A stretch of DNA of 64,000 bases from Paragemmobacter straminiformis (GTDB lineage Bacteria > Pseudomonadota > Alphaproteobacteria > Rhodobacterales > Rhodobacteraceae). The stretch spans positions 372,001-436,000 of the forward strand of contig NZ_JACLQD010000002.1 of the NCBI RefSeq assembly GCF_014243445.1, given 5' to 3'. Position numbers and translations under genes: made by a program. Within the stretch, counting starts at the first letter, position 1; each line of letters starts with the position of its first letter. Shown in pieces: positions 35,073 through 43,056 of the stretch. Below the pieces are notes generated by a model. The model searched no databases and was not told the DNA's origin. It worked only from the letters and a program-made list of their open reading frames with translations.

Positions 35073-35207
35073 CTAGATCGAGGCCCAGTCGCGGATCACG
35101 GGCGTCTGGCCCTGTTGCTGCTGGCTGGGGGTCGATTGGCCCTGCTGCTGTTGCGGGGCCGAGGCGCCGCCCTGCTGTTGCTGGGGGGCGGAAGATTTGG
35201 TTGCCAT
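35073..35207 (-). CDS. putative small glutamine-rich protein, 44 aa
   Basis: Small ORF of 44 codons, start ATG at 35207, stop TAG. The peptide begins MATKSSAP and has three QQQQG blocks at residues 9-13, 19-23 and 29-33, separated by Ala/Ser/Pro, then ends TPVIRDWASI. In favour of a gene: ATG start with GAAAGAGCAG upstream, clean internal periodicity, a perfect hairpin right after it, and an otherwise unexplained 360-bp gap. Against: length and low complexity. I recognise no family. Possible promoter: TTGCAA (35335-35340) and CATAAT (35314-35319) on the minus strand, spacer 15. Confidence 0.5.
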   Translation of the reverse strand: MATKSSAPQQQQGGASAPQQQQGQSTPSQQQQGQTPVIRDWASI

Positions 35208-35365
35208 TTCGGGCTGCTCTTTCGTGCCGTTACGGTTTTATTCTTCGTCGTCAGAGGAAGGTGCGCTTGGCTTTGGGCCGTTGCAAGACCCCCTTATGGC
35301 GAATTCGCGACGGATTATGAAAGTTGTGCGACCTTTGCAACAGCAACTTTCGGATGGGGAGCCAG

Positions 35366-35569
35366 TCAATTCCCGACGAGGGAGGCGGGAAATCCGACTT
35401 CGTCGAGGGCTTTCAGCAAGGCCGAGGGCGCGGCGGGGCCTGTGGTGGTCACGGTCTTGGCGGCGAGGTCGACGGTGATCGCGCCCGCATCGGGCAGGGC
35501 CGCGAGGGCGCTTTCGACGCTGGCTTTGCAATGGCCGCAGGTCATGTCGGGGACTGAGAGTTTGGTCAT
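35366..35569 (-). CDS. copper metallochaperone (HMA domain)
   Basis: A 67-residue single heavy-metal-associated domain, CopZ-like. The metal-binding motif MTCGHC puts cysteines at residues 11 and 14, followed by the ferredoxin-like fold of the family (VESALAALPDAGAITVDL). It would deliver Cu(I) to the CopA ATPase encoded divergently 270 bp away. GGAG precedes the ATG. A CueR-type promoter with a 19-bp spacer stands directly upstream. Confidence 0.9.
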   Translation of the reverse strand: MTKLSVPDMTCGHCKASVESALAALPDAGAITVDLAAKTVTTTGPAAPSALLKALDEVGFPASLVGN

Positions 35570-35590
35570 GGGAGACTCCTTTCCTGGTCC

Positions 35591-35621
35591 GACATGGGCG
35601 TTCCCCCTGGGGGAAGGTCAA
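35591..35621 (-). promoter_or_regulatory. CueR-type promoter for the copper chaperone
   Basis: Minus strand: -35 TTGACC (35616-35621), 19-bp spacer, -10 CATGTC (35591-35596). The spacer contains TTCCCCC-A-GGGGGAA, a perfect dyad. A 19-bp spacer with a central dyad is the hallmark of MerR-family activated promoters. Confidence 0.75.
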
Positions 35622-35784
35622 GGGGGGGAATTATAGGAAATTTACGGAACGCCACACCGCATTGTCAGGCGGGGCCCGATCTTTCGATTTGGGCCGGATG
35701 CTTGCCTTGCATCAATGCCGGGGCGGGATACCGGCGTAAAATCGGCAGTCTGGGGGCTTGTAAGCGGGGTGGCGAAGAAGGGGC

Positions 35785-35815
35785 TTGACCTTCCCGTGAC
35801 TGGAACCCCTATCTG
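35785..35815 (+). promoter_or_regulatory. CueR-type promoter for copA
   Basis: Plus strand: TTGACC (35785-35790), 19-bp spacer, TATCTG (35810-35815). ACCTTCC-N7-GGAACC in the spacer resembles the CueR consensus. The transcript would start just before the copA ribosome-binding site at 35825-35830. Confidence 0.75.
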
Positions 35816-35838
35816 GGTGGGCAGAAGGAGACTTTGCC

Positions 35839-38256
35839 ATGTCAGCTGCTGCGAAAATGACCCCGCCACAGGCCCCGACCGAAAGCATCCGCTTCAAGCT
35901 GGAGGGGATGACCTGCGCCAGTTGCGTGGCGCGGGCGGAGCGGGTGCTGAAGGCGGTTCCGGGTGTGTCGGGGGCGGTGGTCAACCTGTCGACCGAAACC
36001 GCCGATGTGCGTTTTTCTGCCCCCGCCGCGCCCGATGCGATGGCGGCGGCCCTTGCCAAGGCGGGCTATCCGGCGCGCGAGGCGGTGGTGACGCTGGCCG
36101 TCGAGGGCATGACCTGCGCCGCCTGCACGGGGCGGGTGGAGCGGGTGCTGAAGGCGCAGGCGGGGGTCAAGGACGCGGTGGCGAATCTGGCGCTGCGGCG
36201 GGCCACGGTCACGCTGTGGGACGGGGCGCAGGGCGATACGGGGCGGCTGATCGCCGCCGTCGGCAAGGCGGGCTATGCGGCTTCGTTGATGCAAGAGGCC
36301 GCACCGCATGATCCCGAGGCCGAGATCAGGGCGCTGGCGCGCGAGACCGTTTTCGCGGCCGTTCTGGCGGCACCCGTCTTTGTCACCGAGATGGGCGGGC
36401 ATCTGGTGCCTGCGTTCCACCATTGGCTGATGGGAACGCTGGGGATGATGCCGCTGTTTGTCATGCAGTTCATCCTGTCGACGCTGGTGCTGGCGGTGCC
36501 GGGGCGGCGGTTCTTTCTGAAGGGGATTCCCGCATTGCTGCGCGGGGGGCCGGATATGAACAGCCTTGTCGCGGTGGGGACGGGGGCGGCCTGGGTCTAT
36601 TCGACCATCGTGACATTCGCGCCCGAACTGGTGCCCGAGGAGGCGCGGGCCGTCTATTTCGAGGCGGCGGCGGTGATCGTGGTGCTGATCCTGCTGGGGC
36701 GCACGCTCGAGGCGCGGGCGCGGGGGCGGGCCGGGGCGGCGATTGCGCGGCTGGTGCGGTTGCAGCCCAAGGTGGCGCGGCTCGAGGGGGGCGAGGAGGT
36801 TCCCGTCTCGGCGCTTGTTCCGGGGATGCGGGTGGTGATCCGCCCCGGAGAGCGGGTGCCGGTGGACGGGGTGGTGGTGTCCGGTGTCTCGGCGGTGGAC
36901 CAGTCGATGCTGACGGGCGAGCCTGTGCCGGTGGCGCGGGGGGTGGGCGATGCGGTGACGGGCGGAACCGTGAACGGCACGGGGGGGCTGGTTGTCGAGG
37001 TGCGCGAGGTGGGGGCGGCGACAGTGCTGGCCCGCATCGTGGCGCTGGTCGAGGAGGCGCAGGGCACCAAACTGCCGGTGCAAGAGGTGGTGGACCGCGT
37101 GACGCTGTGGTTCGTGCCGGTGGTGATGGGGATTGCCGCGCTGACGGTGCTGGTCTGGCTGGCGGCGGGCGGCGGGATCGTGCAGGCGCTGGTGGCGGGG
37201 GTGTCGGTGCTGATCATCGCCTGCCCCTGTGCGATGGGGCTGGCGACGCCGGTTTCCATCCTTGTGGGCACGGGGCGGGCGGCGGAAATGGGCGTGCTGT
37301 TCCGGCGGGGCGAGGCGTTGCAGCGGCTGTCCACGGTGCGGCTGGTGGCCTTTGACAAGACGGGAACGCTGACCGAGGGGCATCCGGTGGTGACGGATGT
37401 GCTGGGCGATGTGCTGGCGCTGGCGGCGGCGGTCGAGGCGGGGTCGGAGCATCCGCTTGCCGCGGCCGTCCTGGCCGAGGCGGCGGCGCGGGGGCTGGCG
37501 GTGGTCCATGCCGAGGGCTTCGAGGCGGTGCCGGGATATGGCGCGCGGGCCGTCGTGGGGGGCGTTGCGGTTTCGGTGGGGTCGGAGCGGATGTTTTCGG
37601 CCGTGCCGGACGCGTTGCATATGGCGGCAGAGCGGTTTGCGGCTGAAGGGAAGGGGCTTCTTTTCGTCGGCTACGGGGCCGAGGCGGCGGGGCTGATCGC
37701 GGTGGAGGACCCCGTGAAGCAGAGCACGCCCGCAGCACTGGCGGCGCTGGGGGCGCTTGGCCTAGAGGTGGCGATGGTCACGGGCGACAATGCGGTGACG
37801 GCCGGGGCGATTGCGCGGCGGATCGGGATTGCCCGCGTCGAGGCGGGGGTCCTGCCCGAAGGCAAGGGGCAGGTGATCCGCGCCATGGGGGCGGGGGTGG
37901 CCTTTGTCGGGGACGGCATCAATGACGCGCCCGCCCTTGCGGCGGCCGAGGTGGGGCTTGCGATGGGCACGGGGACGGATGTGGCGATCGAGGCGGGGGA
38001 TGTGGTGCTGATGACGGGCGACCCCCTGGGGGTTGCCAATGCCGTGGCGATCAGCCGCGCGGTGATGCGCAACATCCGGCAGAACCTGACCTGGGCCTTT
38101 GGCTACAATGCGGCGCTGATTCCGGTGGCGGCGGGGGCGCTGGTGCCCTTTGGCGGGCCGCAGCTTTCGCCCATGCTGGCCGCCGGGGCCATGGGGCTTT
38201 CGAGCGTTTTCGTTCTGACCAATGCGCTGCGCTTGCGGCTGGTGAAGGGAGTGTGA
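35839..38256 (+). CDS. copA: Cu(I)-translocating P-type ATPase
   Basis: Copper-exporting P1B-1 ATPase, 805 residues. Two N-terminal HMA domains bind Cu(I): CxxC at 26/29 (MTCASC) and 93/96 (MTCAAC). The transmembrane metal site CPC is at 462-464 in [13 protein letters not shown]. The phosphorylated Asp506 is in [11 protein letters not shown] in SEHPLAAAV, and [10 protein letters not shown] follow in the usual order. AGAAGGAGAC precedes the ATG. cueR follows after 4 bp, giving an autoregulated exporter-sensor operon under the CueR-type promoter. Confidence 0.97.
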   Translation: MSAAAKMTPPQAPTESIRFKLEGMTCASCVARAERVLKAVPGVSGAVVNLSTETADVRFSAPAAPDAMAAALAKAGYPAREAVVTLAVEGMTCAACTGRVERVLKAQAGVKDAVANLALRRATVTLWDGAQGDTGRLIAAVGKAGYAASLMQEAAPHDPEAEIRALARETVFAAVLAAPVFVTEMGGHLVPAFHHWLMGTLGMMPLFVMQFILSTLVLAVPGRRFFLKGIPALLRGGPDMNSLVAVGTGAAWVYSTIVTFAPELVPEEARAVYFEAAAVIVVLILLGRTLEARARGRAGAAIARLVRLQPKVARLEGGEEVPVSALVPGMRVVIRPGERVPVDGVVVSGVSAVDQSMLTGEPVPVARGVGDAVTGGTVNGTGGLVVEVREVGAATVLARIVALVEEAQGTKLPVQEVVDRVTLWFVPVVMGIAALTVLVWLAAGGGIVQALVAGVSVLIIACPCAMGLATPVSILVGTGRAAEMGVLFRRGEALQRLSTVRLVAFDKTGTLTEGHPVVTDVLGDVLALAAAVEAGSEHPLAAAVLAEAAARGLAVVHAEGFEAVPGYGARAVVGGVAVSVGSERMFSAVPDALHMAAERFAAEGKGLLFVGYGAEAAGLIAVEDPVKQSTPAALAALGALGLEVAMVTGDNAVTAGAIARRIGIARVEAGVLPEGKGQVIRAMGAGVAFVGDGINDAPALAAAEVGLAMGTGTDVAIEAGDVVLMTGDPLGVANAVAISRAVMRNIRQNLTWAFGYNAALIPVAAGALVPFGGPQLSPMLAAGAMGLSSVFVLTNALRLRLVKGV

Positions 38257-38260
38257 GGCC

Positions 38261-38665
38261 ATGAACATCAACGAAGTGGCCAGAAAGGCGGGGCTGCCTG
38301 CCAAGACGATCCGCTATTACGAGGAGATCGGGCTGATCCGCCCGTTGCGCGGCGGCAACGGCTACAGGGCCTTCCGCGACAGCGACATGCACAAGCTGTC
38401 CTTCATCGCGCGGGCGCGGGGCCTTGGCTTTTCCATCGAGGAATGTCGCAAGCTTCTGGCGCTGTATGACGACAAGGGACGGGCGAGTGCCGATGTGAAG
38501 GCGCTTGCCGAGGAACATCTGGTGCAGATCGCCGGAAAGATCCGCGAGCTTCGGGCGATGGAGGCCACCTTGCAGGGGCTGGTCCGGGCCTGCGCGGGGG
38601 ACCATCGCCCCGACTGTCCGATCCTGACGGGTCTTGCCGATGCGGGAGATGCGTGCTGCGCGTGA
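38261..38665 (+). CDS. cueR: CueR-type MerR-family copper regulator
   Basis: A 134-residue MerR-family activator. A winged helix-turn-helix covers residues 1-70 (MNINEVARKAGLPAKTIRYY), followed by a dimerisation coiled coil. Cys111 and Cys119 have the C-x7-C spacing of the CueR Cu(I) site. An extra Cys-Cys pair stands near the end (132-133), as in HmrR-like proteins. The two promoters at 35591-35621 and 35785-35815 are its probable targets. Confidence 0.92.
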   Translation: MNINEVARKAGLPAKTIRYYEEIGLIRPLRGGNGYRAFRDSDMHKLSFIARARGLGFSIEECRKLLALYDDKGRASADVKALAEEHLVQIAGKIRELRAMEATLQGLVRACAGDHRPDCPILTGLADAGDACCA

Positions 38666-38728
38666 CGCGGGGCTTTTCGGCTGCCGCGGGCCGTGCAAAG
38701 GTGGCGGCGACCCAAGGAGTCCGCGACC

Positions 38729-39784
38729 ATGATCCCTGTTTTCGACGGCCATAACGACATTCTCTACCGCATCCTGCAAGCGCCCGAAAAGCGCGAGGCG
38801 ATCTGGCTTACGGGGGAAGGCAAGGGGCATCTCGACCTGCCGCGCATGGCGGAAGGCGGATTCGCGGGCGGGTTCTTTGCGATCTACATGCCCTCGCCGC
38901 ATGATCCCGATGCGGATATGGACGCGATCATGGATGCCCCGCCCTATGAGGTGCCCTTGCCCGCGCCCTTGCCGCTTGGCCCCTGTCAGGCCATCGCGGT
39001 GGAGCTGTCGGCGCAGCTGATCTGGATGGAGCGCGCGTCGGGCGGGCGCTTCAGGATCGTGCGGTCGGTGGCCGAGATCGAGGCGGCGCGGGCGGCCGGC
39101 GCGATTGCGGGGATCATGCATATGGAGGGGGCCGAGGCGATCGACCCCGATTGCGAGGCGCTTTACCTGTGGCACGCGGCGGGTCTGCGGTCACTCGGTC
39201 CGGTGTGGAGCAGGCCCACGGCCTTTGGCCACGGGGTGCCGTTCAAGTTCCCCTCGACCCCCGACACGGGACCGGGGTTGACCGAGGCGGGCAAGCGGCT
39301 GGTCAAGACCTGCAACGCATTGCGGATCATGGTCGACCTGAGCCATCTGAACGAAAAGGGCTTTGACGATGTGGCGCGGATTTCGGATGCGCCGCTGGTC
39401 GCCACCCATTCCAACGCCCATGCGGTGACACCGTCGAGCCGGAACCTGACGGACCGGCAGCTTGACATGATCCGCGAGACGAAGGGGATGGTCGGGCTGA
39501 ACTTTGCCACGGGCTTCCTGCGCCCCGACGGGCGGCGCGATCCGGTGATGGGATGGGAGGCGATCCTGCGCCATCTCGACCATCTGATCGGGCGTCTGGG
39601 CGAGGACCATGTGGGATTCGGGTCGGATTTCGACGGGGCGACGATGCCGGACGGAATTGTCGATGTGGCGGGCCTGCCGCGCCTGATCGACGCGATGCGG
39701 GCGCATGGTTACGACGAGGCGCTGCTGCGCAAGCTGGCTTGGGGCAACTGGATCGGCGTCTTGCGCCGCGTCTGGGGCGGTTAA
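38729..39784 (+). CDS. membrane dipeptidase (M19)
   Basis: A 351-residue M19 renal-dipeptidase-type zinc enzyme. The HxD motif (His8, Asp10) is in FDGHNDIL. HMEGAEAI holds the bridging glutamate, and DLSHLNEKGFDDV and ATHSNAHAV hold the other histidines. FGSDFDGATMPDGI is the C-terminal active-site aspartate region. No signal peptide is visible, so it is probably cytosolic; substrates may be dipeptides, including D-amino-acid ones. AAGGAG supports the ATG. It follows cueR after 63 bp but has no evident copper link. Confidence 0.9.
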   Translation: MIPVFDGHNDILYRILQAPEKREAIWLTGEGKGHLDLPRMAEGGFAGGFFAIYMPSPHDPDADMDAIMDAPPYEVPLPAPLPLGPCQAIAVELSAQLIWMERASGGRFRIVRSVAEIEAARAAGAIAGIMHMEGAEAIDPDCEALYLWHAAGLRSLGPVWSRPTAFGHGVPFKFPSTPDTGPGLTEAGKRLVKTCNALRIMVDLSHLNEKGFDDVARISDAPLVATHSNAHAVTPSSRNLTDRQLDMIRETKGMVGLNFATGFLRPDGRRDPVMGWEAILRHLDHLIGRLGEDHVGFGSDFDGATMPDGIVDVAGLPRLIDAMRAHGYDEALLRKLAWGNWIGVLRRVWGG

Positions 39785-39839
39785 GACGCGCGGCGCGTCC
39801 CGCAAGGGGCATCGGCCGCCGGATTGCGCAAGGCCGTGG

Positions 39840-40274
39840 TCAGGCGGCCTTGAGAAGGGCGTGCAACTGGCTGTTGCCGTTCACCAGTTCGGCGACGGTG
39901 ACCTTGTCGAGGGCGGCGTAAAAGGCCGCAAGCGCGCCGGTCAGCACGCCCTTGAGCGCGCAGGCGGCCGAAAGCGGGCAGGAGTTTTCCTCGGCGCTGA
40001 AGCATTCGGCGAAGGGAAGGCAGGCTTCGAAGCTGCGGAACACCTCGCCCACCCTGATGTCATCGGCGGCGCGGCCAAGGGTAAGCCCGCCCGAGCGGCC
40101 GCGCACCGTCTTGAGAAAGCCGCGCTGCGCCAGAAGATGGATGACCTGTGCCAGATGGTTTTCCGACGCGTTGCAGGCATCGGCCACCTCTTGCTTGCGG
40201 ACGATGCGGCCTTTGTTCACGGCGCAGTACATCAGCGTGCGCATCGCGAGGTTCGTGCGGGTGGTGAGTCTCAT
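39840..40274 (-). CDS. Rrf2-family regulator, NsrR-like
   Basis: A 144-residue Rrf2 winged-helix regulator. RLTTRTNLAMRTLMYCA and KTVRGRSGGLTLGRAADDIRVG are close to the NsrR pattern, so it is probably a [Fe-S] NO sensor-repressor. Cysteines at 91, 99 and 105 (also 85) would ligate the cluster; the first spacing (C-x7-C-x5-C) is two longer than in studied NsrRs. No NO-detoxification gene is adjacent. The start at MRLTTRTN is the family N-terminus; the frame extends 11 codons upstream. Confidence 0.78.
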   Translation of the reverse strand: MRLTTRTNLAMRTLMYCAVNKGRIVRKQEVADACNASENHLAQVIHLLAQRGFLKTVRGRSGGLTLGRAADDIRVGEVFRSFEACLPFAECFSAEENSCPLSAACALKGVLTGALAAFYAALDKVTVAELVNGNSQLHALLKAA

Positions 40275-40435
40275 CTTTGGCAGCCTTTTCCGGGGGCGGG
40301 TTGCCAAAGGTTTATGCTGCGCGCACCTTGGGCGCCTTGATGCAGATCAGTTTGCCCGTGGTAGCGGGAGGGTGGTTTGCACGGGATGCATGGCTGGCAG
40401 AACCGCGTGCGGGCGGGGTTGGGCGGGAATTGCCC

Positions 40436-40517
40436 AAAGCGGTTTGAAAAAGGTATGCCGCGAAGATTCAGGGTGACGCGGGCAAATGATTGCGCTAACA
40501 CTGAAAGCGGTTTGAAA
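40436..40517 (+). promoter_or_regulatory. glgP upstream region with repeated LacI-type half-palindromes
   Basis: The 349-bp gap before glgP holds no credible gene. AAAGCGGTTTGAAA occurs twice (40436-40449, 40504-40517). AAAGC/GGTTT is an imperfect palindrome with a central CG, as in LacI-family operators. Between them GATTGCGCTAAC (40488-40499) matches 10 of 12 positions of the perfect palindrome in front of zwf. Confidence 0.45.
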
Positions 40518-40623
40518 GATCGGCGGTGTCCATGCCGGCTTTCGCACCTGCTGTTCGCTTGCTTGACCCCGCACCCTTGGGGATTAGGGTAGGCTTGGTG
40601 AAATTGCCCATAACGGATGCCGG

Positions 40624-43017
40624 ATGAACGACCTCAGCCTGACCCCGAACCTGTTGCAAGCCGATGTCGCGCGGCATCTGACATTCACGCTGGGCAAGGA
40701 CGCGCCGAATGCGAGCGTCTATGACTGGCGCATGGCGCTGTCTTTCGCCATCCGCGACCGGATCGTGGAGCCGTGGTTCGCCTCGACCCGCCGGACATGG
40801 GCCGAGGATCGCAAGCGCGTTTACTATCTGTCGATGGAATTCCTGATCGGGCGGATCCTCGAGGATGCGACGATCAACCTTGGCCTGCGGGATGTGGCCG
40901 AGGAGGTGATGGCGGGGTTCGGGCAGGATTTCCGCGCGATCATCGAGAACGAACCCGACGCGGCTTTGGGCAATGGCGGTCTGGGGCGGTTGGCCGCCTG
41001 TTTCATGGAAAGCATGGCGACGCTGGGTTGCCCCGCCTATGGCTACGGGATCCGCTACGAACACGGGCTGTTCCGCCAGCGGTTCGAGGGCGGCCAGCAG
41101 GTGGAAACGCCCGAGGACTGGCTGTCGCAGGCGCATCCGTGGGAATTCGCGCGGCCCGAGAGCAGTTACACGATTCCGTTCAAGGGGGCTGTCGAAACGG
41201 TCGGCGGGCGCGAAAGCTGGGTTGCGGGCGAGACGGTGCTGGCAGAGGCGCATGACACGCCGGTCGTCGGCTGGCAGGGCAAATGGGCCAATACGCTGCG
41301 GCTTTGGGCGGCCAAGCCCACGACGATGTTCGACCTCGAACGGTTCAACCGCGGCGATTACGCGGCGGCGGCAGAGCCCGAGGCGCTGGCGCGGACGCTG
41401 AGCCGCGTGCTGTATCCCGATGACACCACCTATCAGGGCAAGGAATTGCGCCTGAAGCAGGAATTCTTTCTGACCAGCGCCGCGTTGCAGGACATTCTGC
41501 GGCGGTTCAAATCGACGCATTCCAACCTGCGCGACCTGCCGAAATACGTGGCGATCCAGATGAACGACACCCATCCGGCCATTGCGGGGCCGGAACTGGT
41601 GCGCCTGCTCGTCGACGAGAACGGGATGGAATTTGCCGATGCTCTCGAGACGGCGCGGGGCTGTCTGGGCTATACCAACCACACCCTGCTGCCCGAGGCG
41701 CTGGAGCGGTGGGCGACGTTCACCTTCGGCAATGTGCTGCCGCGCCACATGCAGATCGTGGAACGCATCGACCAGTGGCACAAGGACGAGAATTACCACC
41801 GCCCGCATTACATCGGGATCGTGAAGCATCACGAGGTGCGGATGGGCGAACTGGCCTTCATCATGGCGCATAAGGTGAACGGCGTTTCGGCGCTGCATTC
41901 CGAGCTGGTCAAGAAGAACCTGTTCCCCGAGCTGGACAAGCTGCATCCGGGGCGGATCATCAACCAGACGAACGGGGTGACGCCGCGGCGCTGGCTGAAG
42001 ATGGCGAACCGCCCGCTGGCAAAACTGATCACCGACACGATCGGCGAGGGATGGGAGGACCATCTGGACCGGCTGCGCGAGCTGGAGCCCGCGATCAAGG
42101 GCAAGCAGTTCCGCGAGGCCTTCGGTGCGGCAAAGCGGGTGAACAAGGTTGCGCTGTCGAACTGGATCGGCGCGGAATGCGGGGTGCAGGTGTCTCCCGA
42201 CGCGCTGTTCGACGTGCAGATCAAGCGCATCCACGAATACAAGCGCCAGCTTCTGAACATTCTGGAAACCATCGCCCGCTGGCATGCGATCCGCGCCAAT
42301 CCCAAGGCAAATTGGGTGCCGCGCGTCAAGATTTTCGGCGGCAAGTCGGCGCCGGGCTATGCGGTGGCGAAAGAGATCATCCATCTGATCAACGACGTGG
42401 CGGCGGTCATCAACACCGATCCGGTGACGGGCGATCTGCTGAAGATCGTCTATCCGCCGAACTACAACGTCAGCATGGCCGAGCGGTTGATCCCGGCCTC
42501 GGACCTGTCGGAGCAGATCTCGACCGCCGGAAAGGAAGCGAGCGGCACCGGCAACATGAAGTTCATGATGAACGGCGCGCCGACCATCGGCACGCTGGAC
42601 GGGGCGAATGTGGAAATCCTGCAAGAGGTCGGGGCGGAGAATTTCTTCCTGTTCGGTCTGACGGCGGAAGAGGTCATGATCCGCAGGCAGGACCCCGACC
42701 ACAGCCGCAAGGCCATCGAGGCGAGCAAGGCCTTGCAGGATGTGTTGCAGATGATTGCCGAGGGGCGTTTCAGCCCGACGCAGAAAGACCGTTACCACGG
42801 GTTGGTGCATCGGGTCTGGCACCATGACTATTTCCTTGTCGCGGCGGATTTCGACGCCTTCCATGCGGCGCAGGGCGAGGTCGACAAGGCCTATGCCGAC
42901 CGGCAGCGCTGGCTGGGAATGGCGGCGATGAACACGGCGCGGTCAGGATTCTTCTCGTCGGATCGGACGATCCGGAGTTACATGGATGACATCTGGGGCA
43001 TCGAGCCCGCGCTGTAA
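40624..43017 (+). CDS. glgP: glycogen phosphorylase
   Basis: A 797-residue PLP-dependent phosphorylase releasing glucose-1-phosphate from glycogen. DAALGNGGLGRLAACF is the N-terminal active-site loop, MNDTHPAI and the RRWLKMANRPL stretch are conserved, and the PLP lysine is Lys646 in GTGNMKFMMNG. It is bacterial in size, lacking the eukaryotic regulatory serine region. First gene of a glgP-B-C-A-X-pgm operon, the order known from Rhodobacter. A moderate upstream regulatory region precedes it. Confidence 0.97.
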   Translation: MNDLSLTPNLLQADVARHLTFTLGKDAPNASVYDWRMALSFAIRDRIVEPWFASTRRTWAEDRKRVYYLSMEFLIGRILEDATINLGLRDVAEEVMAGFGQDFRAIIENEPDAALGNGGLGRLAACFMESMATLGCPAYGYGIRYEHGLFRQRFEGGQQVETPEDWLSQAHPWEFARPESSYTIPFKGAVETVGGRESWVAGETVLAEAHDTPVVGWQGKWANTLRLWAAKPTTMFDLERFNRGDYAAAAEPEALARTLSRVLYPDDTTYQGKELRLKQEFFLTSAALQDILRRFKSTHSNLRDLPKYVAIQMNDTHPAIAGPELVRLLVDENGMEFADALETARGCLGYTNHTLLPEALERWATFTFGNVLPRHMQIVERIDQWHKDENYHRPHYIGIVKHHEVRMGELAFIMAHKVNGVSALHSELVKKNLFPELDKLHPGRIINQTNGVTPRRWLKMANRPLAKLITDTIGEGWEDHLDRLRELEPAIKGKQFREAFGAAKRVNKVALSNWIGAECGVQVSPDALFDVQIKRIHEYKRQLLNILETIARWHAIRANPKANWVPRVKIFGGKSAPGYAVAKEIIHLINDVAAVINTDPVTGDLLKIVYPPNYNVSMAERLIPASDLSEQISTAGKEASGTGNMKFMMNGAPTIGTLDGANVEILQEVGAENFFLFGLTAEEVMIRRQDPDHSRKAIEASKALQDVLQMIAEGRFSPTQKDRYHGLVHRVWHHDYFLVAADFDAFHAAQGEVDKAYADRQRWLGMAAMNTARSGFFSSDRTIRSYMDDIWGIEPAL

Positions 43018-43056
43018 GGCGGGGTTGCGATACCGGCAAGCTTGGGAGGGCAGGCC

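Noticed and set aside
40377-40592. 71-codon ORF (MHGMHGWQNR...) upstream of glgP
   Set aside because: Codon use unlike neighbours, no family, and it covers the repeated operator-like elements.
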